DNA of 64,000 nt from Marmoricola sp. OAE513 (GTDB taxonomy: Bacteria > Actinomycetota > Actinomycetes > Propionibacteriales > Nocardioidaceae): assembly GCF_040546585.1 (NCBI RefSeq), contig NZ_JBEPOC010000001.1:1116001-1180000 (forward strand), given 5' to 3'. Position numbers and translations under genes: made by a program. The notes beneath the pieces were generated by a model. The model was not told where the DNA came from, made no database searches, and saw nothing but the letters and a program-made list of their open reading frames with translations. Shown piece by piece: positions 26,473-36,825 of the stretch. Each line of letters begins with the position of its first letter. Positions within the stretch are counted from its first letter, which is position 1.

Positions 26473-26658
26473 TTACCAGCTCGACTTGGTGACGCCGGGC
26501 AGCTCGCCGCGGTGGGCCATCTCGCGCAGGCAGATCCGGCACAGGCCGAACTTCCTGTAGACGGCCTTGGGCCGGCCGCAGCGCTGGCAGCGGGTGTAGC
26601 CGCGCACCTTGAACTTCGGCGTCTTCGCGGCCTTGACCTTGAGTCCAGTCTTCGCCAT
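26473..26658 (-). CDS. rpsN: 30S ribosomal protein S14, zinc-binding type Z
   Basis: The 61-residue protein is the short zinc form of S14. Cys24, Cys27, Cys40 and Cys43 form the zinc ribbon (CQRC and CRIC) and the protein ends [10 protein letters not shown]. Actinobacteria often carry a second, zinc-free copy elsewhere under Zur control. None is in this window. The gene is 1 nt from the rplE stop. Confidence 0.97.
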   Translation of the reverse strand: MAKTGLKVKAAKTPKFKVRGYTRCQRCGRPKAVYRKFGLCRICLREMAHRGELPGVTKSSW

Positions 26659-26659
26659 G

Positions 26660-27220
26660 TCAGTTCTCCTTGAACGGGAAGCCGAGCTGCTTGAGCAGCG
26701 CCCGACCCTCGTCGTCGTTGGTGGCGGTGGTCACGATGGTGATGTCCATCCCTCGCGACCGGTCGATCTTGTCCTGGTCGATCTCGTGGAACATGACCTG
26801 CTCGGTGAGACCGAAGGTGTAGTTGCCGCGACCGTCGAACTGCTTGCCGTTGAGGCCACGGAAGTCACGGATGCGCGGGAGCGCGAGCGCCAGCAGGCGG
26901 TCGAGGAATTCCCACATCCGGTCGCCGCGCAGCGTCACGTGGGCGCCGATCGGCATGCCCTCGCGCAGCTTGAACTGGGCGATGGACTTGCGCGCCTTGG
27001 TGACCTGCGGCTTCTGGCCGGTGATCGCGGTGAGGTCCTTGACAGCACCCTCGATCAGCTTGGAGTCGCGAGCAGCCTCGCCGACACCCATGTTGACCAC
27101 GATCTTGGTCAGGCCGGGGACCTGCATGACGTTCGCGTAGCCGAACTCCTCGCGCAGGGCGGGGAGGATCTCGGAGCGGTAGCGCTCCTTCATCCGCGGG
27201 ATGTTGGTCGTCTCAGTCAT
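26660..27220 (-). CDS. rplE: 50S ribosomal protein L5
   Basis: The 186-residue protein contains the standard [18 protein letters not shown] and [20 protein letters not shown] segments. L5 binds 5S rRNA and contacts the P-site tRNA. Its start overlaps the rplX stop by 1 bp. Confidence 0.98.
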   Translation of the reverse strand: MTETTNIPRMKERYRSEILPALREEFGYANVMQVPGLTKIVVNMGVGEAARDSKLIEGAVKDLTAITGQKPQVTKARKSIAQFKLREGMPIGAHVTLRGDRMWEFLDRLLALALPRIRDFRGLNGKQFDGRGNYTFGLTEQVMFHEIDQDKIDRSRGMDITIVTTATNDDEGRALLKQLGFPFKEN

Positions 27221-27576
27221 CAGATCTCATCTCCGGTCTTCCGCGAGATGCGGACGCTCCGGTTCGCCTTGTACGTCGAGCCGTCGGGGCGGGTCTTGGT
27301 GACCTCGACCCGCTTGAACCCGATCCGGGTCACGCCCTTGCCCTCGATCAGCATCACGTTGGACACGTGGATCGGGGCCTCGGTCGTGATGATGCCGCCG
27401 GTGTTGCCGGCACGCCCACCCTGGTTCATGACCTTGGTGTGCTTCTTGATCCGGTTCACGCCCTCGACGATGACCCGGTTCTCCTCGCGCAGGACGCGGA
27501 TGACCTTGCCCTCGGCGCCCTTGTCCTTGCCAGCGATGACGCGGACCTGGTCGCCCTTCTTGATGGAAACACCCAT
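27220..27576 (-). CDS. rplX: 50S ribosomal protein L24
   Basis: The 118-residue protein has the KOW motif [23 protein letters not shown] and starts 50S assembly. I use the ATG at 27576, which overlaps the rplN stop as TGATG and lies seven bases after GGAGG. A GTG one codon earlier is possible but less well spaced. Confidence 0.97.
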   Translation of the reverse strand: MGVSIKKGDQVRVIAGKDKGAEGKVIRVLREENRVIVEGVNRIKKHTKVMNQGGRAGNTGGIITTEAPIHVSNVMLIEGKGVTRIGFKRVEVTKTRPDGSTYKANRSVRISRKTGDEI

Positions 27577-27944
27577 CACAGCACCTCCGGCGCCAGCGAA
27601 ATGATCTTCATGAACTTCTTCTCGCGCAGCTCACGGCCCACAGGGCCGAAGATGCGGGTGCCTCGCGGCTCGCCATCGGCCTTGAGGATCACGGCGGCGT
27701 TCTCGTCGAAGCGGATGTAGGAACCGTCTGCACGACGGCGCTCCTTCACGGTCCGCACGATCACGGCCTTGACGACATCACCCTTTTTGACGTTGCCGCC
27801 CGGGATCGCGTCCTTGACCGTGGCGACGATGACGTCGCCGATGCCGGCGTAGCGCCGACCCGAGCCGCCGAGGACACGGATGCAGAGGATCTCCTTCGCA
27901 CCGGTGTTGTCGGCGACCTTGAGTCGCGACTCCTGCTGGATCAT
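27576..27944 (-). CDS. rplN: 50S ribosomal protein L14
   Basis: The 122-residue protein starts [20 protein letters not shown] and has the L14 signature [20 protein letters not shown]. It forms intersubunit bridges with the 30S. It is the first gene of the spc block. The 92-nt gap to rpsQ holds a weak six-pair hairpin (CTCAAC/GTTGAG at 27974-27996) and may hold a promoter that I could not define. Confidence 0.98.
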   Translation of the reverse strand: MIQQESRLKVADNTGAKEILCIRVLGGSGRRYAGIGDVIVATVKDAIPGGNVKKGDVVKAVIVRTVKERRRADGSYIRFDENAAVILKADGEPRGTRIFGPVGRELREKKFMKIISLAPEVL

Positions 27945-28036
27945 CGGTTTTTCTCCTGGTTGTCGTGCCGGTTCTCAACCACTCGCGGTCGTTGAGCCTT
28001 GCCGAACTTGTTTGCTGAAACTTGGGGGGACGGGTG

Positions 28037-28309
28037 CTACTTGGCCTTCTCGACGATCGAGACGACGCGCCACCGCTTGGTGGCGGACAGCGGGCGGGTC
28101 TCCATGATCAGGACCCGGTCACCGATGCCGCACTCGTTCTGCTCGTCGTGCGCTTTGAGCTTCGACGTACGGCGGAGAACCTTGCCGTACAGCGCGTGCT
28201 TGACGCGGTCCTCGACGGTGACGACGACGGTCTTGTCCATCTTGTCGCTGACGACGAGACCCTCGCGCACCTTGCGGCGCGTACGGTCCTCTGCGGTTAC
28301 TTCACTCAT
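28037..28309 (-). CDS. rpsQ: 30S ribosomal protein S17
   Basis: The 90-residue OB-fold protein has the S17 motifs [27 protein letters not shown] and [29 protein letters not shown]. It binds helix 11 of 16S rRNA early in assembly. It overlaps the rpmC stop by 4 bp and is the last gene of the S10 operon. Confidence 0.98.
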   Translation of the reverse strand: MSEVTAEDRTRRKVREGLVVSDKMDKTVVVTVEDRVKHALYGKVLRRTSKLKAHDEQNECGIGDRVLIMETRPLSATKRWRVVSIVEKAK

Positions 28310-28548
28310 GCGGCACCATCCTTAGCTGCGCCCGGGGCGGTCCGGATGCCGAGCTCGCGCTCGCGCACCACGGTGTAGATCCGGGCAATGTCCTTCTTGA
28401 CCGAGCGGAGCCGGCCGTGGCTCTCGAGCTGGCCGGTCGCGGCCTGGAAGCGCAGGTTGAACAGCTCTTCCTTGGCCTCGCGCAGCTTGCCCTCGAGGTC
28501 GATGTCGTTGAGCTCGTCGAGCTCGGTCGCGGTGACGATGTCAGCCAT
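28306..28548 (-). CDS. rpmC: 50S ribosomal protein L29
   Basis: The 80-residue helical protein has [30 protein letters not shown], the L29 signature. It lies at the tunnel exit, a docking site for SRP and trigger factor. It overlaps rplP by 1 bp and rpsQ by 4 bp. Confidence 0.97.
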   Translation of the reverse strand: MADIVTATELDELNDIDLEGKLREAKEELFNLRFQAATGQLESHGRLRSVKKDIARIYTVVRERELGIRTAPGAAKDGAA

Positions 28549-28964
28549 CAGATCTGCCCCTCACGGGTGACGAACTTGCACTTCATCGGGAGCTTGTGCA
28601 TCGCACGGCGCATCGCCTCACGAGCGACGTCCTCCGGAACTCCGGAGAGCTCGAACATGACGCGGCCGGGCTTGACGTTGGCGATCCACCACTCCGGGGA
28701 ACCCTTACCGGAACCCATGCGGGTCTCGGCAGGCTTCTTGGTCAGCGGGCGGTCCGGGTAGATGTTGATCCAGACCTTTCCGCCACGCTTGATGTGACGG
28801 GTCATCGCGATACGAGCGGACTCGATCTGACGGTTGGTCACGTAGTGACCCTCGACCGCCTGGATGCCGAAGTCACCGAACGCCAGCGACGTACCGCCCT
28901 TGGCGGCGCCGGTCCGCTTGGGGTGGTGCTGCTTGCGGTGCTTGACCCTACGAGGCATCAACAT
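28548..28964 (-). CDS. rplP: 50S ribosomal protein L16
   Basis: The 138-residue protein starts [20 protein letters not shown] and contains [30 protein letters not shown], standard for L16, which positions the A-site tRNA. The ATG at 28964 fits the family start ML-PRR. It lies 2 nt from the rpsC stop, with an AGGAGT binding site inside rpsC. Confidence 0.98.
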   Translation of the reverse strand: MLMPRRVKHRKQHHPKRTGAAKGGTSLAFGDFGIQAVEGHYVTNRQIESARIAMTRHIKRGGKVWINIYPDRPLTKKPAETRMGSGKGSPEWWIANVKPGRVMFELSGVPEDVAREAMRRAMHKLPMKCKFVTREGQI

Positions 28965-28966
28965 GG

Positions 28967-29815
28967 TCAGGACTCCTCAGTGGTTGCAGGCGCGACAACA
29001 GCGTCAACAGCCGCTGCGTTGTCGGCAGGGGCCTCGGCCGGGGCCTCGGCACGGTCCGCACGCGTCGGGCGGTCGCCGCCCCGCGTGCCACGGCTCGGAC
29101 GCTCGCCACCGCGGGCGCCGCCACGGGCGTCGCGGCCGCGGCCAGGAGCACCGGCGCGGGAGGCAGCCTGCGCCTCGCGCTCGGCGCGGGTGCCGGCGAC
29201 CTCGCCCTTGTAGATCCAGACCTTGACGCCGATGCGGCCGAAGGTGGTCCGGGCCTCGTAGAAGCCGTAGTCGATGTCGGCACGCAGCGTGTGCAGCGGG
29301 ACGCGACCCTCGCGGTAGAACTCCGAGCGCGACATCTCAGCACCGTTGAGACGGCCCGAGCACTGGATCCGGATGCCCTTGGCACCGGAGCGCATCGAGG
29401 TCTGCATGGCCTTCTTCATCGCACGACGGAACTGCACGCGACCGGAGAGCTGCTCGGCAACTCCCTGGGCGACGAGCTGGGCGTCGATCTCGGGGTTCTT
29501 GACCTCGAGGATGTTGAGCTGGACCTGCTTGCCCGTGAGCTTCTCCAGCTCGGTGCGCAGGCGGTCGGCCTCGGCGCCGCGGCGACCGATGACGATGCCC
29601 GGACGAGCGGTGTGGATGTCCACGCGGACACGGTCACGGGTGCGCTCGATCTCGACCTTGGAGATGCCGGCCCGCTCCATGCCCTTGGAGAGCAGCTTGC
29701 GGATGGCGACGTCCTCGCCGACGTACGACTTGTACAGCTTGTCGGCGTACCAACGCGACTTGTGGTCGGTCGAGATGCCGAGACGGAAGCCGTTCGGGTT
29801 GATCTTCTGTCCCAT
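28967..29815 (-). CDS. rpsC: 30S ribosomal protein S3 with Arg/Gly- then Ala/Glu-rich C-terminal tail
   Basis: Residues 1-212 are standard S3: [20 protein letters not shown], a KH domain with [13 protein letters not shown], and the [20 protein letters not shown]-type C-terminal domain that lines the mRNA entrance. The last 70 residues are an extension: [19 protein letters not shown] followed by an acidic Ala-rich end. Tails like this occur in actinobacteria and are of unknown function. It overlaps the rplV stop by 1 bp. Confidence 0.97.
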   Translation of the reverse strand: MGQKINPNGFRLGISTDHKSRWYADKLYKSYVGEDVAIRKLLSKGMERAGISKVEIERTRDRVRVDIHTARPGIVIGRRGAEADRLRTELEKLTGKQVQLNILEVKNPEIDAQLVAQGVAEQLSGRVQFRRAMKKAMQTSMRSGAKGIRIQCSGRLNGAEMSRSEFYREGRVPLHTLRADIDYGFYEARTTFGRIGVKVWIYKGEVAGTRAEREAQAASRAGAPGRGRDARGGARGGERPSRGTRGGDRPTRADRAEAPAEAPADNAAAVDAVVAPATTEES

Positions 29816-30219
29816 TACTTAGCAACCTCCGCCGGCTGGACAACGATCGTGATGTGGCTGGTGCGCTTGTTGATCCGGGTGGCCCGGCCCTGCGCACGCG
29901 GACGCCAACGCTTCATCGTCGGGCCCTCGTCGACCGTCGCCTTGCTCACCACGAGGGTGTTCCGGTCGAGGTCCTCGGTGGTCTCGGCGTTCGCGACGGC
30001 GCTCTCGAGGACCTTGAAGACGGTCTCGGCGGCAGCCTGCGGCGCGAACTTCAGCAGGACGAGGGCGTCGTCGACGGGAAGACCGCGAACCAGGTCCACC
30101 ACGCGGCGGGCCTTCAACGGGGTGATCCGCACGAAGCGAGCCGATGCGAAGGCACCGGCCTCGTCGCCGAGCAGCGAGTCACGGCGGGCGCTGGTGCGCC
30201 GACGCTCAGTAGTACTCAT
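29815..30219 (-). CDS. rplV: 50S ribosomal protein L22
   Basis: The 134-residue protein has [29 protein letters not shown] and the tunnel hairpin [19 protein letters not shown]. Changes in that hairpin give macrolide resistance in other species. It appears intact here. The first 20 residues ([20 protein letters not shown]) are a variable extension. Confidence 0.97.
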   Translation of the reverse strand: MSTTERRRTSARRDSLLGDEAGAFASARFVRITPLKARRVVDLVRGLPVDDALVLLKFAPQAAAETVFKVLESAVANAETTEDLDRNTLVVSKATVDEGPTMKRWRPRAQGRATRINKRTSHITIVVQPAEVAK

Positions 30220-30244
30220 CTCAGTATCTCCTTGCGTCCCCGCG

Positions 30245-30526
30245 TCAGCGGCGACGGCTCTTCCGGTCGTCCTTGACGTGCCCGCGGTAGGTGCGGGTCG
30301 GGGCGAACTCGCCCAGCTTGTGGCCGACCATCGAGTCGGTCACGAAGACCGGGACGTGCTTGCGGCCGTCGTGCACGGCAAGCGTGTGACCGATCATCGT
30401 CGGCAGGATCATCGACCGACGCGACCAGGTCTTGATCACGTTGTGCGTACCGGCCGCGTTCTGCGCGTCCACCTTCTTCTCGAGGTGGCCGTCGACGAAC
30501 GGGCCCTTCTTCAGACTGCGAGGCAT
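30245..30526 (-). CDS. rpsS: 30S ribosomal protein S19
   Basis: The 93-residue protein starts [20 protein letters not shown] and has the S19 signature around [20 protein letters not shown]. It sits with S13 in the 30S head. It lies 12 nt after rplB. Confidence 0.98.
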   Translation of the reverse strand: MPRSLKKGPFVDGHLEKKVDAQNAAGTHNVIKTWSRRSMILPTMIGHTLAVHDGRKHVPVFVTDSMVGHKLGEFAPTRTYRGHVKDDRKSRRR

Positions 30527-30538
30527 CTCAGTTCCCTA

Positions 30539-31375
<837 letters not shown>

Positions 31376-31407
31376 GAGTTATCTCTGCTCTCTGTCTTCT
31401 CGGCCGG

Positions 31408-31713
31408 TCAGGAGACCGGTCCCCCGAAGATGTCGATGCGGTGACCCTCGGCGAGGCTGACAATGGCGCGCTTGGTGTCCTTGCGCTTGCCCAGGCCGCT
31501 GGCCGTACGACGCGTCTTGCCCTGACGGTTCAGGGTGTTGACCGAGGTGACCTTCACGTTGAACACCTTCTCGACCGCGATCTTGATCTCGGTCTTGTTG
31601 GCGTCCGGACGGACGATGAAGGTGTACTTGTTGTTGTCGAGGAGGCCGTAGCTCTTCTCGCTCACGACCGGCGCGATCAGGACGTCGCGGTGGTCCTTGT
31701 GCAGGGTGCTCAT
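31408..31713 (-). CDS. rplW: 50S ribosomal protein L23
   Basis: The 101-residue protein has [20 protein letters not shown] and the C-terminal [20 protein letters not shown] of L23, the tunnel-exit protein that recruits trigger factor. It overlaps the rplD stop by 4 bp. Confidence 0.98.
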   Translation of the reverse strand: MSTLHKDHRDVLIAPVVSEKSYGLLDNNKYTFIVRPDANKTEIKIAVEKVFNVKVTSVNTLNRQGKTRRTASGLGKRKDTKRAIVSLAEGHRIDIFGGPVS

Positions 31714-32498
31714 GCGGTCTCCTCCTCAGCGGCCTCGGGCGCCTCGTCGGCGGCCTCGGCGGCCGGCTCCTCGACCTTCTCGGCCTTCGGAGCGGTCTTC
31801 TTGGCAGCAGCCTTCTTCGCCGGCTTCTCCTCGACCTCGGCATCCGCACCGACGAACGCGTTGTACGCGCCCTGGGTGAAGACGACGTCGTCGGCGAGCA
31901 GCACGTCGTAGGTGTTGAGCTGGTCGACGGCGAGGATGTGCACGTTCGGCACGTTCCGCAGCGACAGCCAGGTCAGCGCGTCGTCGCGCTGCAGCACGAT
32001 CAGCTGACGGCGACCGCCGGACAGGCTGTTCAGCAGGGCGACAGCGGTCTTGGTGGACGGCTTGTCACCGGCCGAGAGCGCCTCGACGACGTGGATGCGA
32101 CCCTCGCGGGCCCGGTCGGACAGGGCGCCCTTGAGAGCGGCAGCCTTCATCTTCTTCGGGGTGCGCTGGTCGTAGTCACGCGGCTTGGGACCGTGGACGA
32201 CGCCGCCGCCGACGAACTGCGGCGCACGGGTCGAGCCCTGACGAGCCCGGCCGGTGCCCTTCTGCTTGTACGGCTTGCGACCGCCACCACGGACCTCGCC
32301 ACGACGCTTGGTCGAGTGCGTGCCCTGGCGCGCGGCAGCCTGCTGCGCGACGACGACTTGGTGGATCAGGGGGATGTTGGTCGCGACGTCGAAGATCTCG
32401 GCCGGCAGCGAGACCTTGACGACCTTGGCGGCGTCGGTGGTCGCAGCCTTCTTGGCCGTCGTCTTCTTCGCCGGAGCCTTCTTGGCAGTCTCAGCCAT
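31710..32498 (-). CDS. rplD: 50S ribosomal protein L4 with Lys/Ala N-terminal and Ala/Glu C-terminal extensions
   Basis: The 262-residue protein has a central L4 domain (about 28-215). It includes the tunnel loop [24 protein letters not shown] that narrows the exit tunnel near the macrolide site. Before it is a Lys/Ala-rich stretch ([14 protein letters not shown]), and after it about 45 residues of [14 protein letters not shown] and acidic Ala-rich sequence. The core is normal and the tails are lineage extensions. Confidence 0.97.
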   Translation of the reverse strand: MAETAKKAPAKKTTAKKAATTDAAKVVKVSLPAEIFDVATNIPLIHQVVVAQQAAARQGTHSTKRRGEVRGGGRKPYKQKGTGRARQGSTRAPQFVGGGVVHGPKPRDYDQRTPKKMKAAALKGALSDRAREGRIHVVEALSAGDKPSTKTAVALLNSLSGGRRQLIVLQRDDALTWLSLRNVPNVHILAVDQLNTYDVLLADDVVFTQGAYNAFVGADAEVEEKPAKKAAAKKTAPKAEKVEEPAAEAADEAPEAAEEETA

Positions 32499-32500
32499 GC

Positions 32501-33160
32501 TCAGGCCTCCGTTCCGGACTTGGCGGCGGAGCGGATCACGATCAGGCCGCCCTTGGGGCCGGGAACGGCGCCCTTGAGCAGGATCAGGCCCTTCTCCACG
32601 TCGACCGCGTGCACGGTCACGTTCTGGGTGGTGATGGTGTCCGTACCCATGCGGCCGGCCATCCGGGTGCCCTTGAAGACGCGACCCGGGGTCGCGCAGG
32701 CGCCGATGGAACCAGGCTTGCGGTGGTTGCGGTGGGCACCGTGGGAGGCACCGACGCCGGCGAAGCCGTGGCGCTTCATGACACCGGCGTAGCCCTTGCC
32801 CTTGCTGGTGCCGGTGACGTCGACGTCGTCGCCGGCGGCGAACAGCTCGGGGCTGATCTCCTGGCCGACCTCGTACGACGCGGCGTCAGCGGTGCGGATC
32901 TCGTGCAGGTGGCGACGCGGGGTCACACCGGCCTTGTCGAAGTGTCCGGCGGACGGCTTCGTGACCTTGCGGCCCTCGATCTCGCCGTAGCCGAGCTGGA
33001 TGGCGTTGTAGCCGTCCTTCTCGGGGGTGCGGACCTGGGTGATCACGTTGGTGCTCGCGGCGACCACGGTGACGGGGACGATCTTGTTGTTCTCGTCCCA
33101 CAGCTGGGTCATGCCGAGCTTGGTGCCCAGCAGCCCCTTCACGTTGCGTTCGAAAGTCAT
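32501..33160 (-). CDS. rplC: 50S ribosomal protein L3
   Basis: The 219-residue protein starts [20 protein letters not shown] at the ATG at 33160, with GAGG a short distance upstream. A longer frame to 33196 adds no conserved sequence. The [22 protein letters not shown] loop is the L3 extension that reaches the peptidyl transferase centre. It lies 10 nt after rpsJ. Confidence 0.97.
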   Translation of the reverse strand: MTFERNVKGLLGTKLGMTQLWDENNKIVPVTVVAASTNVITQVRTPEKDGYNAIQLGYGEIEGRKVTKPSAGHFDKAGVTPRRHLHEIRTADAASYEVGQEISPELFAAGDDVDVTGTSKGKGYAGVMKRHGFAGVGASHGAHRNHRKPGSIGACATPGRVFKGTRMAGRMGTDTITTQNVTVHAVDVEKGLILLKGAVPGPKGGLIVIRSAAKSGTEA

Positions 33161-33170
33161 CTCTACTACC

Positions 33171-33479
33171 TCAGAGCTTGATCTCGATGTCGACACCGGC
33201 AGGCAGGTCGAGGCGCATCAGCGAGTCGACCGTCTTCGGCGTGGGGTCAATGATGTCGATGAGGCGCTTGTGGGTGCGCATCTCGAAGTGCTCGCGAGAG
33301 TCCTTGTACTTGTGCGGCGAACGGATGACGCAGAAGACGTTCTTCTCCGTCGGCAGCGGCACGGGGCCGGCCACCTTCGCGCCGGTACGGGTAACCGTGT
33401 CAACGATCTTCCGAGCCGAGGTGTCGATCACCTCGTGGTCATAGGCCTTGAGCCTGATGCGGATCTTCTGTCCCGCCAT
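33171..33479 (-). CDS. rpsJ: 30S ribosomal protein S10
   Basis: The 102-residue protein starts [20 protein letters not shown] and contains [30 protein letters not shown]10 is in the 30S head and couples to NusB/NusG in antitermination. The ATG at 33479 has AAAGGA about seven bases upstream. A GTG one codon earlier is less likely. It is the first gene of the S10 operon. Unlike the common order, tuf is not directly upstream. Confidence 0.98.
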   Translation of the reverse strand: MAGQKIRIRLKAYDHEVIDTSARKIVDTVTRTGAKVAGPVPLPTEKNVFCVIRSPHKYKDSREHFEMRTHKRLIDIIDPTPKTVDSLMRLDLPAGVDIEIKL

Positions 33480-33872
33480 CACGCGTCCTTTACTTCTCGT
33501 CTCACGATGAGTCTCGTCTCGTCTCGGTGAGACGATCCGCCCTGCTCTCCCCGCTCAGATCCCCGACCCCCGCGGTCGGGCGTGTCGCGGCTGGTAGGCG
33601 CACGACGAGCTCGACCTGGCGGTCGGTGTTTCTCAGGGGTGTGCCCGACGGGGAGTCGGGCTGAACGGGATCTCCAGGTGCGGCACGGACACGCGACCAC
33701 AGCGCTTCCTTCACCAGGAAGCCAGGAGAACCTGTTCAGTAGTCAATGTCCGCGCCCCGGCAATCCCGCCGGAGCAACCGGACTATCTTGGCAGAGATCC
33801 GCACCAGCGCCAAATCGGGGCCCGGGTGACAGGATGTGCGACTCAGGCACGCAGCAGCGCGAGGGAGCAACG
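33480..33872. other. Divergent intergenic region: S10 operon leader and upstream region of the membrane-protein gene
   Basis: This 393-bp gap has no convincing gene. Near rpsJ it contains iterated GTCTC/GAGAC units, including a six-pair hairpin CGTCTC-GGT-GAGACG at 33520-33534. A TTGACT (minus strand, about 33740-33745) and a TATCTT (plus strand, 33784-33789) look promoter-like, but neither has a properly spaced partner, so promoters for rpsJ and for the plus-strand gene at 33873 cannot be fixed. The S10 leader would be up to about 250 nt, long enough for L4-type autogenous control, which I cannot confirm. Confidence 0.5.
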
Positions 33873-35021
33873 ATGTCGGATCTCGGGTCCTACCCCCCTC
33901 CGGGGTCTCCGGAGCCGCCCCCTCCCCCGCCGCCGGGGTCCCCCGCCGCTGCGCCCGCGCAGCAGTCCTGGTTCAACCCGGTCAGCCCGCAGACGGCAGC
34001 CCAGGTCGGACAGGTCGCCCAGCCCGGGTACCCGGTGACTCCGCCCGGGTACTACGCCCCTCCGGTGGCAGCGGCCGCCCACAAGCCCGGGGTGATCCCG
34101 CTGCGGCCGCTCGGCCTCGGCGACATCTACGACGGCGCGTTCAAGATCATCCGGTTCAGCCCGGGCGCCACCGTCGGTTCGGCTGTTCTGGTGACCGCCG
34201 TCGCGATGGCGATCCCCCTGGCGATCACGGGCCTCCTGGCCGCGGTCTTCGACCTGTCCCTGTCCTCGATCGACAGCATCGACCCGGACACCGCGGACGT
34301 CGCCAGCCTGCTCGCGGGCAGCGGCACCGTCGTGGGGGGCGCGATCCTCCAGGGCATCGGGCTGATCTTCGTGACCGGGATGGTCGCCCACGTGACCGCG
34401 GCAGCCGCCGTGGGGCGCAAGCTCACCCTGTCGGAGTCGTGGGCCGCAACAGCGGGAAGGCGCGGCAAGCTGGTCGGCCTGACCCTCGTCCTGCTGCTCG
34501 GCACGGTCCTCTACCTGGCCCTCGGCACGGCCGTCGTCGTGCTGCTCGCTTTCGCACTGCCCGAAGCGGCGGCGGTCGTCACGGGGATCCTGGTCGGGAT
34601 CGCGCTCGTGTGCGGCCTGGTGTTCCTGTGGGCACGCATCTACTACCTGGCCGTCCCGCCGCTGCTCCTGGAACCGGTCGGGGTCCTCGGCGCACTCGGC
34701 CGCTCCTGGCAGCTCACCTCCGGGGCCTTCTGGCGCACCTTCGGCATCGCACTGCTGACCATCCTCGTCACCCAGGTCGCCGGCGGCATGCTCGGCATCC
34801 CCTTCGGGATCATCGGCGAGATCGCGCGTACGGCCACCGGTGAGGGCGAGGTCGGGCTGCTGGTCTACCTGACCTGCACCGCTTTGTCGAGCGTGATGTC
34901 CGCGGCTTTCGTCGCTCCCTTCACGAGTGCGGTCACCACGCTGCAGTACGTCGACCTGCGCATGCGCAAGGAGGGGTACGACGTCGAGCTCCTCACCCGG
35001 GCGGGTGTGCCGACGCCGTGA
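33873..35021 (+). CDS. Membrane protein with proline-rich N-terminus (glycerophosphodiester phosphodiesterase membrane-domain-like)
   Basis: The 382-residue protein starts at the ATG at 33873, which follows GAGGGAGC. The first 75 residues are Pro/Gly/Ala-rich. IPLRPLGLGDIYDGAFKIIR then leads into about six membrane helices. The GDIYDGAFKIIR start is characteristic of actinobacterial proteins that share the membrane domain found next to some glycerophosphoryl diester phosphodiesterases. No catalytic domain is present. It opens a five-gene operon with 4-bp overlaps to the DUF4129 gene. Confidence 0.75.
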   Translation: MSDLGSYPPPGSPEPPPPPPPGSPAAAPAQQSWFNPVSPQTAAQVGQVAQPGYPVTPPGYYAPPVAAAAHKPGVIPLRPLGLGDIYDGAFKIIRFSPGATVGSAVLVTAVAMAIPLAITGLLAAVFDLSLSSIDSIDPDTADVASLLAGSGTVVGGAILQGIGLIFVTGMVAHVTAAAAVGRKLTLSESWAATAGRRGKLVGLTLVLLLGTVLYLALGTAVVVLLAFALPEAAAVVTGILVGIALVCGLVFLWARIYYLAVPPLLLEPVGVLGALGRSWQLTSGAFWRTFGIALLTILVTQVAGGMLGIPFGIIGEIARTATGEGEVGLLVYLTCTALSSVMSAAFVAPFTSAVTTLQYVDLRMRKEGYDVELLTRAGVPTP

Positions 35022-35659
35022 CGCACGTCGACAACGTTCTGGGCGCCGCGGCGTACGTGCCCTGGGGGGCGCCCCTGGACCCGTCGCCCGACGGGGCCCG
35101 CACGTCGCTGCGTCGCGAGCTACTCCGTCCCGAGTACCACCAGGACAACCCCCTGCAACAGGTGCTGCGCTGGCTCCAGGACCGCATCGGTTCCGGACTG
35201 GACGCTGCCTCGAACACCTCCCCGATCGGCGCGGCCGGCGCGCTGGTCGTGTTCCTCGTCGTCCTCGGTCTGCTCGGCTGGTTCCTGTCGCGCTTCCGAC
35301 GCAGCAGCCAGGCGGTCGCGACCAGCGGCGCGGTGCTGACCGAGGAGCGGGTCACCGCCGCCGAGCTGCGCTCGCGCGCCGTGGCGGCGATGGCCGAGAA
35401 CCGGTACGAGGACGCAGTGACCGACGGCTTCCGAGCACTCGCGCTGCGGCAGATCGAGCACGGACGACTCGACGAGCAGCCGGGCGCCACCGCGCACGAG
35501 GTCGCAGTCCAGCTCGGCAACGAGTTCGCCGGGACCCGGGACCGGATCTTCGACGCCGCCGGGCTCTTCGACCTCGTCCTGTACGGCGACCGGGCGGCTA
35601 CGCGCGAGCAGGCCGAGTCCGTGCTCGCCCTGGACGACGACCTGGTCGGTGTCCGGTGA
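35018..35659 (+). CDS. DUF4129 domain membrane protein
   Basis: The 213-residue protein has one membrane helix (about 70-90). A cytoplasmic helical domain RVTAAELRSRAVAAMAENRYEDAVTDGFRALALRQIEHGRL follows and ends HEVAVQLGNEF, the pattern of DUF4129. The start is a GTG at 35018 that overlaps the previous stop as GTGA. The function is unknown. It is usually encoded with MoxR, DUF58 and DUF4350 proteins, as here. Confidence 0.8.
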   Translation: MTHVDNVLGAAAYVPWGAPLDPSPDGARTSLRRELLRPEYHQDNPLQQVLRWLQDRIGSGLDAASNTSPIGAAGALVVFLVVLGLLGWFLSRFRRSSQAVATSGAVLTEERVTAAELRSRAVAAMAENRYEDAVTDGFRALALRQIEHGRLDEQPGATAHEVAVQLGNEFAGTRDRIFDAAGLFDLVLYGDRAATREQAESVLALDDDLVGVR

Positions 35660-36825
35660 GCACCACGACCGCGGAACCCCCTGCCCCGGCCTCGGCGACC
35701 TCGCCGCGACGCGGGTGGTTGCGCCGCCACAAGGCCCTCGTGCTGGTCCTGGTCGGCCTGGTCGCGGCCACGGCGCTGTCAGTGCTGAGTGGCGACGACG
35801 ACCGGTTCACCGAGCCCCTCGACCCCGCGAACGCCCGTCCCGAGGGTGCGCGGGCGGTCGCACGCGTCCTGGCGAACGAGGGCATCGACGTCGACGTCGT
35901 GCGCAGCGCCGCGGAGCTCGAGAGGGCCCGCACCGACGCGGACACCACGGTGGTCATCACCTCCACCGACGGCCTCGGCCGGCGTACGGCCCGGCAGGTG
36001 CGCACCCAGGCGTCCGAGTCCACCCTGGTCCTGGTCGAGCCCCGGTTCGCGGTGCCGTCGATGTTCGGCGAGGAGGACGGCGTCGGGTACTCCCGCACGA
36101 GGAAGGTCGACGGGAGCTGTCGCGACGACCGGTTCGACGGGCTGACCCTGGAGTCCGACAAGGGGGCCGTCTTCGCCTCCTCGTCCGCCGCCTGCTTCGC
36201 GACCGGGAGCGGCGCGCTGCTGACCGAACCCTCGGACGGCACCTACTTCCTCGGCGCGGGTGACGTGCTGGCCAACGAGCAGATCACCCGCTCCGACAAC
36301 GCGGCGTTCGCGCTGCGCCTGCTCGGCGGCCACCCGCACCTGGTCTGGTACGTGCCGGACCCGTTGGACCTGAGCGCCGACGAGGGCGTGACCTTCTCCT
36401 CGCTGCTGCCCCGCTGGCTCGGACCCGCGATGCTGCTGCTCGGCGTTGCGGCGGTCACCCTCATCCTCTGGCGCTCGCGGCGGCTGGGCGCGCTCGCGGT
36501 CGAACCGCTGCCCGTGGCGGTCACGGCCATCGAGACGACCCGCAGCCGGGGGCGCCTGTACCGCAAGGTCAACGACCGCGGGTACGCCGCCGGGGCGCTG
36601 CGGCACGCCGCTCGGACGGACATCGCGGCGCACCTGCTGATGCCGCGGCACACCGCGAACGACCCCGAGCTGCTGGTGCGGGTGCTCGGCAGCTACTCCG
36701 TGCTCGGGGCCGACCGGCTCCGCGAGCTGCTCCGCACCGACGGGCCCGCCCCCGCCTCCGACAAAGACCTGATCACCCTGGCCAACGACCTGGCCGACCT
36801 GCTGAGAGAGGTACACCGCTCATGA
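35656..36825 (+). CDS. DUF4350 domain membrane protein
   Basis: The 389-residue protein starts at the GTG at 35656 (GTGA overlap with the previous stop). A membrane helix lies at about 28-45, an extracytoplasmic domain with RPEGARAVARVLANEGIDVDVVRSA and VVITSTDGLG follows, and a second helix lies at about 256-272. The C-terminal cytoplasmic part is about 115 residues. The GARAV-L--G--V start and two-helix layout match DUF4350, a degenerate GATase-like domain of unknown function. It overlaps the MoxR start by 4 bp. Confidence 0.8.
   Translation: MSTTTAEPPAPASATSPRRGWLRRHKALVLVLVGLVAATALSVLSGDDDRFTEPLDPANARPEGARAVARVLANEGIDVDVVRSAAELERARTDADTTVVITSTDGLGRRTARQVRTQASESTLVLVEPRFAVPSMFGEEDGVGYSRTRKVDGSCRDDRFDGLTLESDKGAVFASSSAACFATGSGALLTEPSDGTYFLGAGDVLANEQITRSDNAAFALRLLGGHPHLVWYVPDPLDLSADEGVTFSSLLPRWLGPAMLLLGVAAVTLILWRSRRLGALAVEPLPVAVTAIETTRSRGRLYRKVNDRGYAAGALRHAARTDIAAHLLMPRHTANDPELLVRVLGSYSVLGADRLRELLRTDGPAPASDKDLITLANDLADLLREVHRS

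Noticed and set aside
33510-33540. GTCTC/GAGAC iterations upstream of rpsJ considered as a tRNA or other structured RNA gene
   Set aside because: There is no cloverleaf, no T-loop GTTCGAAT-type sequence and only one six-pair stem, so it was recorded as part of the leader only.
35018-35730. Alternative minus-strand frames opposite the DUF4129/DUF4350 genes
   Set aside because: The plus-strand genes have GTGA start-stop coupling and recognisable family motifs. The minus frames have none.
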